Of a stretch of DNA of 64,000 nt, positions 58,065-64,000 are shown piece by piece; within the stretch, counting starts at the first letter, position 1, and every line of letters starts with the position of its first letter. The stretch is from CAYNWT01 sp964450955. Lineage in GTDB: Bacteria; Planctomycetota; Planctomycetia; Planctomycetales; Planctomycetaceae. The notes under the pieces were generated by a model, which ran no database searches, had not been told where the DNA came from, and saw nothing but the letters and a program-made list of their open reading frames with translations. Location: contig CAYVFI010000020.1 in the NCBI GenBank assembly GCA_964450955.1, forward strand, positions 60,994-124,993, in the 5' to 3' direction. The position numbers and the translations under genes were made by a program.

Positions 58065-59417
58065 TTAGCCTCGGCGAAGCGCCTGCATGGGGCTCATCCG
58101 CATAGCCCGGATGGCAGGATAGAGACCGCCAAGCAGACCCAATGCGATACTGAAGAACACAGCAAACACCAACAACGCAGGACTTGCATAAAGCTGCGCC
58201 CGCATGGGCCATGCCGCATTCACGACCTGCGTGCCAATCCATCCAAACAGGGCGCCAAAGACACCGCCCAGAATTCCAATGATCGCGCTTTCTATTGAGA
58301 TGAGCCGCATGACTTCGCCTCGCGACCAACCGTTCGCTTTCAAAATACCGAACTCGATCATCCGCTCGCTAACGCTCATGAGCATCGTGTTCACGATGCT
58401 CAGCACGGCAATAATGACGCCAATGGAAGTCAGGATCGTAAGAATCACGTTTAGATCGTCACTCATTCTCTCAAACCGCGAAGCCCACTCAACCGCGCTA
58501 CGGACTTCGATTGGAGCCTGATCGTCGACCTTCATTAAGTCGGTGTCATCAACCGGTTCTCTCTGGTTTTCCACGCTGGGTTCGTCAGTCGCAACGACAT
58601 CGGATGCATTGGCATCGCCGTTGGGGGACAACAAGCTCTTACCGATTCTGGAAATCAGCCCAGGAAGCATGCCTCCGCCGAGTTCGCTCTCCAGCGAATC
58701 AGCGTTCCACGCTTCAACCTTGAAGCCGCGGAAGCGTTCTCTGATTTCTGCTGCCAGAACATCAGCTTCAATGCCCGGCGATTGTTCAATGTAAAACGCA
58801 CAGACGGAGTTCTTACCGAACCGGGTCATCTGGCGAACAACATCGATATCCAGAATAATTGCCACGTCAAGCAGCAAAGAACCGCAGTGGTAGATCCCAA
58901 CGATTTCCAGGCTGTGCCCGTTAACCTTAAGAGTATCGCCCACCTTAACGCCAAACTGATCGGCGATCTGTTGGCTAATGACCGTGTTGAAGGTTCCCCG
59001 GTCCTCGGGTTGCAGAAACCGACCGGATTTCATTTCTGACTGGTAGACGGCTCGCTTGAGTTTTAGTCGCGACGGAATATCGGCTCCGAACAGAAATCGG
59101 GGCGGAGTCAGAACCACGTCGCCGTTAATCACATTGACGCGTTGCCACACCTCTGCAGTCACAACATCAACGCCATCGACCTTTTCCAGTTCGTCCTTCC
59201 ACGCCGCCGGCAGACGAGAGAACAACGGAATCGGCGCGCCTGGCTGGACGGCGACAAGACCCGGGATCCGGCCAAACGTGTCGCTAAGCAAATGCTGGAG
59301 ACCCTCGGCAACCGAGAACAGTCCAACCATACCGGCAATCGCGACGGTCAGCCCGAGTAGTGACAGCACCGATCGGATTGGTCGGCTCAAAAGGTTACGG
59401 AGGGCGAACTTGAACAT
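58065..59417 (-). CDS. MacB/FtsX-type ABC transporter permease
   Basis: 450 aa. An N-terminal helix (RPIRSVLSLLGLTVAIAGMVGLFSV) precedes a large periplasmic MacB_PCD-like domain (about 50-310), in which a region rich in Asp/Glu (about 250-300) is inserted. Then come three C-terminal helices (ILTILTSIGVIIAVLSIVNTMLMSV, SIESAIIGILGGVFGALFGWIG, ASPALLVFAVFFSIALGLLGG), the FtsX signature. It would form an efflux or lipoprotein-release permease with an ATPase. No ATPase gene is adjacent, so the partner is elsewhere. It is convergent with the TPR gene. Confidence 0.88.
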   Translation of the reverse strand: MFKFALRNLLSRPIRSVLSLLGLTVAIAGMVGLFSVAEGLQHLLSDTFGRIPGLVAVQPGAPIPLFSRLPAAWKDELEKVDGVDVVTAEVWQRVNVINGDVVLTPPRFLFGADIPSRLKLKRAVYQSEMKSGRFLQPEDRGTFNTVISQQIADQFGVKVGDTLKVNGHSLEIVGIYHCGSLLLDVAIILDIDVVRQMTRFGKNSVCAFYIEQSPGIEADVLAAEIRERFRGFKVEAWNADSLESELGGGMLPGLISRIGKSLLSPNGDANASDVVATDEPSVENQREPVDDTDLMKVDDQAPIEVRSAVEWASRFERMSDDLNVILTILTSIGVIIAVLSIVNTMLMSVSERMIEFGILKANGWSRGEVMRLISIESAIIGILGGVFGALFGWIGTQVVNAAWPMRAQLYASPALLVFAVFFSIALGLLGGLYPAIRAMRMSPMQALRRG

Positions 59418-59542
59418 GGTGAGACCATATGCCGTTCGGCTGGCACTTCAAGCCAGTCCTTCAGCCAGCAGTCGCGTGGAAGGCGGTAGGTTGGCAGCGA
59501 GAGATTCAGCCAGACACAAAGCAATCTAAGCTTCTGCCCGCG

Positions 59543-61408
59543 CTACGTGCGTTCGTCATCGCCTTTCCAGCACACTTTGGTGCCAGAAAGCTTATCGTGC
59601 ATTGCCTTCTTCTCCGGGTCGAAAAGGCAGATTAGGAAACCGATATACAGCGTCAGGATCGACAGGAACGCAAACAGAGTCCGCCTGGTACCGGTTCCGC
59701 GATCCATCGGTTCGTTCTTATCCGTCAAGACCATGATCCCAAGGCTCCACTTACCCGGCGTCGCGCGGGCCTGTCCTGTTTCACTGGTCATGTAATACAT
59801 GAACATGAACCCCCACTGCGCGAGAACAAAAATAATGACCAGGCTGGGGATGACACTTTGAATCACAAGGGCCAGCGCGCCAAGGATTCCGACCACAATG
59901 CCAACCACAATGCTATCGACGCAATAGGCGAGGAATCGTGGGCCAAAGCCAACCGCTTCGCCAGCTGTTGTTTCCGGAACCAAATCCAATTCGTTTCGGA
60001 AGTACAGTCCAAACATTCCCAACGCACGCATCATGTATACCGCGGGGAACGCAACTATCCCGAACAGAATTAAGCAGGACAGGGCTACGGTGAGTCCAAA
60101 CAGTGGTAGTTCGACGACAACGAAATCAAAGAAGCCACCGCCCCCGGCTTCGGCAAGCACAAGAGACGGACTACCAAGACCGATTGCTTCAGCGATCTTC
60201 AACAGAACGTTGGTAAAGGCTTGCTTTAGCGGTCCCAGTGCAGCGATCACACCACCCAAAGCACCAAGTGGCAGTAGCAGGACTGTCGCGATAATCATGC
60301 CCGTCATCGCCAGTGACGCCTTCGCCGTTTTGGTAAGACAAACCAACATCCGCACCATCAACCAAGCTGGGTAGGTGTGCTTCTGCGACCAATGGACAAC
60401 CGCCGCTGGTAGAAACAGCAGCGAAATGAGGTACAAGCTGACGACACTGACCCCCGCGAAGATCTGTTCGTTCTGACTAAGTGCCCCATTCGTGATCGCA
60501 ACGCGGGCGCCAATGATGCCGTAGACGATAAGCGTCAGTGGCAGTAGCACAAATAATGGCCAGGCATAAGCGCGGATGCCGAGTGTAATGTTCCCAAAGA
60601 AGTCCCCCTGCACCCGTTTAAGAACCCGTTCGCCCCGCATTGTTGCGGTGACGATTTCAGTAGCGAGGAAGATCGCCCACCCTCCAAAGCCAAGCGCGAA
60701 CACAACGGATATGGCACGCCAAAAGTTGACGACGGGTGACTGATGGGCGTACGCATACACGCTTTGCAACTGTGTCGTCTTGCCAAATTTCTGCCCGCGA
60801 AAAACGCCTCTTGAATCTGGAGTGCCTGTGACAATGGTCGCGTTCGGCAGGAACTGAACCGCAACGTTGTCGGGGTCATCAGTCATCCCGATGATCTCAC
60901 GCTCGTAACACCAGAATGATGCATAAAGAGCGCAGAATGCGAGAGTAAGCGTGATCGTCCAGTTAATGATTGTTCGATAGACAAGCGATTTGTTCTTCTG
61001 GACAAACTTCTTTGAGTTCTTCCACACGTCCTGGAAGAAGTCATCCGGATCGGGCCCTTGATTCGAACGCCGCCGCTGTTGCTTTTCGCTAAGAACACCA
61101 GTGTCCACATTCACGCCGCAGTATGGGCATTCCTCGTGCTCGTCAGCGACAATCTTGGTGCACTTCGGGCAAATTTTAGTCCGCTGGTCTTCCGCGTTTC
61201 GCAGATCCAGTCCCGACAGTAGGTTGTCAGGATCAGCGGCTTCCTGCGGCCGTCGCCGCTTTTTCTTTCGAGGCCTGGCTCCATCGGGCCTGTCTCCGGG
61301 AACCCTTATCCGCCCCTCACAGGCAGGGCACTTCAGCGATCGCCCCCGCGCCTTGTCTGGAGCGTTCAGAACCTTCTTGCAATCTGGACAGCGTACTTTG
61401 ACGGGCAT
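59543..61408 (-). CDS. RDD-family membrane protein with N-terminal zinc ribbons
   Basis: 621 aa. Two CxxC pairs (CPDCKK...CPACEG, residues 8-32) form one zinc ribbon, and a second is KICPKC...CPYCG (79-98). A basic linker (RPRKKKRRRP) lies between. About nine hydrophobic segments follow, and the last 150 residues match RDD (FLAYCVDSIVVGIVVGILG, TPGKWSLGIMVL, KKAMHDKLSGTKV). The zinc ribbon is cytoplasmic and may bind partner proteins or RNA. Function unknown. It follows a divergent-looking gap of 125 bp after the permease gene start on the same strand. Confidence 0.88.
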   Translation of the reverse strand: MPVKVRCPDCKKVLNAPDKARGRSLKCPACEGRIRVPGDRPDGARPRKKKRRRPQEAADPDNLLSGLDLRNAEDQRTKICPKCTKIVADEHEECPYCGVNVDTGVLSEKQQRRRSNQGPDPDDFFQDVWKNSKKFVQKNKSLVYRTIINWTITLTLAFCALYASFWCYEREIIGMTDDPDNVAVQFLPNATIVTGTPDSRGVFRGQKFGKTTQLQSVYAYAHQSPVVNFWRAISVVFALGFGGWAIFLATEIVTATMRGERVLKRVQGDFFGNITLGIRAYAWPLFVLLPLTLIVYGIIGARVAITNGALSQNEQIFAGVSVVSLYLISLLFLPAAVVHWSQKHTYPAWLMVRMLVCLTKTAKASLAMTGMIIATVLLLPLGALGGVIAALGPLKQAFTNVLLKIAEAIGLGSPSLVLAEAGGGGFFDFVVVELPLFGLTVALSCLILFGIVAFPAVYMMRALGMFGLYFRNELDLVPETTAGEAVGFGPRFLAYCVDSIVVGIVVGILGALALVIQSVIPSLVIIFVLAQWGFMFMYYMTSETGQARATPGKWSLGIMVLTDKNEPMDRGTGTRRTLFAFLSILTLYIGFLICLFDPEKKAMHDKLSGTKVCWKGDDERT

Positions 61409-61525
61409 CGACGACCTGGCAGAACAGAGCTAAGGACGCTTCAATTTAGCAGGTCCGCCGCCGGTTTCACGCTAGAACCGGGGAATGCGGGGAACGGGAG
61501 TACCAAAGTGCCGAATGTAGCGGCT

Positions 61526-62149
61526 TCAAGCATGTTCGGGGTCGACGACGTCCTTCAGGTACACCGCCAGTTGCTTTTCCAGTTGCAAAAGCTGTTGCCA
61601 GGTTTGCCAGTCAGCCGTCATCTGACCTTCTTCAGTTTCCTGAACATGGGCCAGGACTTTCCGAATCTGCTCATGTGAATAGTTAAGGACGTCCGCCAGG
61701 CGAGCTCGCTGGATGCCGGCGATCGTCTCAGGAAGTGGCGGTGGTGCTCCAAACAACTCCCGGAAGTCTTCCTCCACAGGCCCAGCAACCGCGGACGACT
61801 GGATCGTGTGGTCGGCTCCCGCAGTTGCCCGATCCAGCAACTGAGCCTTGATTTCGTCATCACTGCCGAACAGCAGAATGCATCGTCCAATCCCAACCTG
61901 ATCGCCGGGTCGAAGGACGCGAAGCTGGACTGGGTGCCCGTTAACGCGAGTTCCGTTGGTACTCTCAAGGTCAGTCAGGATGATGTGGCCATCATCTTCC
62001 TGCATTTTAGCATGGAACCGGCTAACGCGTTCGTCGTTTAGCTGGATGGCGTTCTCGTCCTCGCGACCGATCGTCACGGGCGTCGGAACGTCGCGGTAAA
62101 TGCGCCCGCGTTCCAAGCCCTCAAGTACCTGAACGGTTACGAAGGCCAT
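61526..62149 (-). CDS. FHA-domain protein
   Basis: 207 aa. ATG 62149 has GAGG 5 nt upstream. Residues about 20-95 are an FHA domain: VTIGREDENAIQLNDERVSRFHAKM (seen as GRED, RVSRFHAK), ILTDLESTNGTRVNG, in which G-R, S-R-F-H and N-G are the phosphothreonine-binding residues. The C-terminal part has no domain I recognise: a PPPLPET linker then a helical region with ILQLEKQLAVYL-like heptads. It likely binds phosphothreonine on a partner in Ser/Thr kinase signalling, which is prominent in planctomycetes. No kinase is adjacent. tRNA-Glu lies 70 bp upstream. Confidence 0.9.
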   Translation of the reverse strand: MAFVTVQVLEGLERGRIYRDVPTPVTIGREDENAIQLNDERVSRFHAKMQEDDGHIILTDLESTNGTRVNGHPVQLRVLRPGDQVGIGRCILLFGSDDEIKAQLLDRATAGADHTIQSSAVAGPVEEDFRELFGAPPPLPETIAGIQRARLADVLNYSHEQIRKVLAHVQETEEGQMTADWQTWQQLLQLEKQLAVYLKDVVDPEHA

Positions 62150-62218
62150 AGAAACCTCAACCACGTAAACCCGCCGTGGTGAATAGCAGCGCCGATCAAT
62201 CCTGCTCGGCAAACAAAT

Positions 62219-62293
62219 TGACCCCAGGGGGATTTGAACCCCCGTTGCCGGGATGAAAACCCGGTGTCCTAGGCCTAACTAGACGATGGGGCC
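62219..62293 (-). tRNA. tRNA-Glu (UUC)
   Basis: On the minus strand the 75-nt sequence opens with GGCCCCATCGTCTAGTTAGG and ends in TGGGGTCA. The acceptor stem closes with one G-U pair (G2-U71). The D-arm has TAGTTAGGCCTAG, the anticodon stem CCGGG/CCCGG encloses TTTTCAT with anticodon TTC, and the T-arm has GGGGGTTCAAATCCCCC. The E. coli glutamate tRNA has the same skeleton. No CCA is encoded. Confidence 0.96.
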
Positions 62294-62382
62294 GTTTGGG
62301 AACCGATATCTACGGAATCCAAATGCGGGTGTCAACCAAATCGGTCGCAGCTTCTTCCAGACTTGAAGAATGTCAGAAAAAA

Positions 62383-62580
62383 CTAAGACGCAGTCGAGGG
62401 ATTCGTTTCAGACTCCCGTTCTGACTGGATCGCAGCTTGAACCTCGCTTCGGTGAATGGGCACATCTCTTGGTGCTTCAATACCTAATCGAACCTTGTCG
62501 CCACGTACATCAACAACCGTGATCACGATGTTACCGTCGATCACGATTCGTTCGCCTTTTTTTCTTGACAGGACAAGCAT
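62383..62580 (-). CDS. csrA: Carbon storage regulator CsrA
   Basis: 65 aa, normal length. ATG 62580 has GGAG 6 nt upstream; the open frame extends further but begins without an RBS. It matches CsrA/RsmA: MLVLSRKKGERIVIDGNI, then VVDVRGDKVRLGIEAPRDV and PIHRSEV, with the RNA-binding L4/R6/R7 at the N-terminus and the R44 equivalent in the last strand. It binds GGA motifs in mRNA leaders and represses or stabilises them. A strong promoter lies 50 bp upstream. Its leader contains a GGA in the Shine-Dalgarno region, so self-regulation is possible. Confidence 0.95.
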   Translation of the reverse strand: MLVLSRKKGERIVIDGNIVITVVDVRGDKVRLGIEAPRDVPIHRSEVQAAIQSERESETNPSTAS

Positions 62581-62629
62581 TGCATTCTCCGAGCGTCCGA
62601 CAGCAAATACTTCCGAACACAGCTTTTGA

Positions 62630-62658
62630 ATCATATCGGCCAAGGTCGTCGTGGTCAA
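62630..62658 (-). promoter_or_regulatory. Probable sigma-70 promoter of csrA
   Basis: On the minus strand TTGACC, a 17-bp spacer and TATGAT. The -10 ends 50 bp from the ATG, so the leader is about 42 nt and contains the GGAG ribosome-binding site. It is the best promoter match I found in the window. Confidence 0.65.
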
Positions 62659-62746
62659 GTAACCGAGGGTGGACGTCCCGCCCTCGCAACTTGATTCAGT
62701 GCCCAAACCGCATTCATCAACCGGCCGCTCGCCGAAACGATCAGCC

Positions 62747-63058
62747 TTAGACCATGTCCTTTAGCTTTTTCAGTGGAGTGACTTTGACTGTTGTGCGAGC
62801 AGGCTTGGCTGGGATGTCGCGGTACTCTTGCACCAGTGGCACCCAGACATTCTTTCGTGCAGCCTTCTTTGGAATCTCTTTTCGGGTAATCTTCATCAAT
62901 CCGGGAACAGTGAATACGCCCGGGCCCTTCTTGCCGATCTGCGAACCGATCAACGCGGCGATCTCGTCGAGGACCATCGCAATCTCCTTCTTGCTCATGC
63001 CGGTTGATTCGGCAAGAGAGTTAAGGACTTCTGTCTTCGAAATTGATTTTGCCGCCAT
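62747..63058 (-). CDS. HU/IHF-family DNA-binding protein
   Basis: 103 aa. ATG 63058 has AGGAG 8 nt upstream. The core matches the bacterial histone-like family: a dimerisation helix pair (KTEVLNSLAESTGMSKKEIAMVLDEIAALI) and a beta-arm region around GPGVFTVPGLMKITRKEIPKKAARKNV, which I cite only in part. Unlike canonical HU it has an N-terminal extension of about 5 residues and a C-terminal Lys-rich tail (KPARTTVKVTPLKKL), as in several planctomycete and Vibrio-like HU-family proteins. It compacts or bends DNA. It is followed by csrA, 167 bp further on the same strand. Confidence 0.88.
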   Translation of the reverse strand: MAAKSISKTEVLNSLAESTGMSKKEIAMVLDEIAALIGSQIGKKGPGVFTVPGLMKITRKEIPKKAARKNVWVPLVQEYRDIPAKPARTTVKVTPLKKLKDMV

Positions 63059-63088
63059 GGTGGGGACTCCTGGTCTCGGTGTGGTGAG

Positions 63089-63103
63089 GGACAATAATTG
63101 TCC
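63089..63103. promoter_or_regulatory. Palindrome GGACAAT-a-ATTGTCC upstream of the HU gene
   Basis: Perfect 7-bp arms with a single central base, 31-45 bp upstream of the HU start, where the -10 or transcription start should lie. Its size and symmetry suit a dimeric repressor or autoregulation. Confidence 0.45.
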
Positions 63104-63212
63104 GCAAACGTGGTGTTTTCAGGTGTTTCTTAGTGTCCGCTGTCGCGAAGTGTCAATGAAAGTGCGAGTTTTTTTGGCTTTTTCGCTGTTTAAGCCGCAG
63201 TCCTGACGCATA

Positions 63213-63235
63213 TTAAGCGGTTTGCATACGCTTAA
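63213..63235. promoter_or_regulatory. Inverted repeat TTAAGCG-n9-CGCTTAA upstream of rsmD
   Basis: Perfect 7-bp arms with a 9-nt spacer, ending 51 bp before the rsmD start. It may be an operator; nothing else in the window repeats it. Confidence 0.35.
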
Positions 63236-63286
63236 AGCCACCGGCAGCTGGTTCCAAGTGGACTGTAAATCGCCTGGAGAAAATTG

Positions 63287-63898
63287 GTGTCGCTTAGAAT
63301 TATTGCTGGTGAATTCCGGCGTCGAAAGATCCGCACGAACCCCGGCAAGACAACTCGTCCTATCACAGACCGGATGAAGGAGTCGCTTTTTGATCGACTC
63401 GGAAATGTCGAGGGAGAGCGAGTCGCAGACGTGTTCGCAGGTACCGGAACGCTAGGACTGGAGTGCCTCAGCCGAGGTGCGAACACAGCAGTCTTCATGG
63501 AGTACGATCGCAAGGCCTTCGACCTTCTTCGAGAAAACGTCGGCGCGGTCGATGTCGGCGAGCGAGGCTTTTGCTGGAGAGTCGATGTCTGCAAGACATC
63601 GTTTAAACCGAAAGGCCTGCCAGACCACCTGCCGTATTCGCTCATCTTTTTCGACCCGCCCTACCCTATTGCCACGGACCTGACGGACTCGCATCCACTT
63701 GGCGCGTCACTAAAGAGACTGGCGAAAGATGGAGTCACCCACTCGGAAGCGGTCATGGTGCTGCGAACACCAAATGAGCATCCCCTGACTCTGCCGACGA
63801 CTTGGGTCGAGGTCGATCGGCTTCGAATTTCTTCCAGCCGGATCTCTCTTTGCCGAAAGCCTGAACCAGTTGCCGCAAAATCACCGGAAGACGATTGA
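63287..63898 (+). CDS. rsmD: 16S rRNA (guanine(966)-N(2))-methyltransferase
   Basis: 203 aa. GTG 63287 has GGAG 7 nt upstream (a TTG one codon earlier is too close). RsmD signatures: SLRIIAGEFRRRKI at the N-terminus, RPITDRMKESLFDRL, the SAM-binding DVFAGTGTLGLECLSRGA, EYDRKA, and the catalytic FFDPPYP. It methylates N2 of G966 in 16S rRNA using SAM. The C-terminal 20 residues are a poorly conserved tail. In many bacteria coaD follows; here the window ends 100 bp later without a recognisable gene. Confidence 0.94.
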   Translation: MSLRIIAGEFRRRKIRTNPGKTTRPITDRMKESLFDRLGNVEGERVADVFAGTGTLGLECLSRGANTAVFMEYDRKAFDLLRENVGAVDVGERGFCWRVDVCKTSFKPKGLPDHLPYSLIFFDPPYPIATDLTDSHPLGASLKRLAKDGVTHSEAVMVLRTPNEHPLTLPTTWVEVDRLRISSSRISLCRKPEPVAAKSPEDD

Positions 63899-64000
63899 CA
63901 GATCGGCTTGCCTCGATACCATGCCTTGTTCGCCGGACACACTCCGGCAGTTCTTTGACAACATGGCAGAGATGAACCCTGTTGCCTCACGTGTGAGGTG

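Noticed and set aside
62219..62293. Possible attachment site at the tRNA-Glu 3' end
   Set aside because: No integrase or direct repeat of the tRNA end is found within the window.
61526..63058. A CRISPR-like or phage-like feature near the FHA, csrA and HU genes
   Set aside because: All genes here are recognised housekeeping or regulatory genes, and no repeat-spacer pattern is present.

Overview
The window looks like chromosomal DNA from a planctomycete, probably of the Planctomycetaceae type. I cannot name the species from the sequence alone. The lineage markers are: a DUF1559 prepilin-like protein, a FAS1 protein with a LEPR-XLL-like N-terminus, a PEP-CTERM metzincin, an archaeal-type formylmethanofuran:H4MPT formyltransferase (Ftr), an ammonium transporter fused to a hybrid histidine kinase, a CRTAC1/ASPIC-type FG-GAP protein, and many short secreted or membrane proteins of unknown function. 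Genes are on both strands, gaps are small, and many operons show 4-30 bp overlaps. I see no rRNA operon, prophage, CRISPR array or insertion sequence. The only mobile-looking DNA is an inverted pair of about 50-bp GC-rich hairpin repeats near 6.0 and 6.3 kb.

Layout. 0-8 kb: the 3' end of a class II DAHP synthase, a small Tyr-rich secreted protein, a membrane protein/winged-helix regulator pair, then a tightly coupled cluster of ispH, a ferritin-like diiron protein, an unannotated-looking 64-aa membrane peptide and a large membrane protein. A paralogous membrane protein and a Rieske ferredoxin follow. 8-12 kb: a DUF2071 protein, a DUF1559 pseudopilin-like protein, a Nudix hydrolase, a PhoD-type phosphatase and a membrane protein. 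12.5-18.8 kb: a 1375-aa Amt-PAS-histidine kinase-REC-REC-HPt protein followed 44 bp later by a REC-PAS-GGDEF-EAL protein. I read this pair as an ammonium-responsive phosphorelay feeding c-di-GMP turnover.

19-32.4 kb: an SGNH hydrolase, a 1280-aa TPR/FG-GAP/ASPIC protein, a beta-propeller protein, a phosphoesterase, an FAD-dependent dehydrogenase, a rhomboid protease, a secreted LamG/PPC-type protein with a pteridine-reductase-like SDR 5 bp behind it, and rpsU. 32.6-38 kb, minus strand: a SnoaL/SGNH protein, then a run of 5-formyl-THF cyclo-ligase, ftr, trpA, a DMT transporter and a gamma-carbonic anhydrase, with 4-8 bp overlaps at three of the four junctions. 38-47 kb: a three-domain fasciclin protein, a six-hairpin glycosidase, pdxA divergent from an XdhC/CoxI protein, and a secreted M49-like zinc peptidase.

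47-64 kb: a short divergent SecA, a secreted radical-copper oxidase with a carbohydrate-binding module inserted in its C-terminal domain, a class 3 lipase, a leucine-rich-repeat-like membrane protein, sulfate adenylyltransferase, the metzincin, a TPR protein, an ABC-type permease, an RDD/zinc-ribbon membrane protein, an FHA protein, tRNA-Glu, csrA, an HU-family protein and rsmD. Starts were adjusted to ribosome-binding sites and signal peptides wherever a long ORF began too far upstream.
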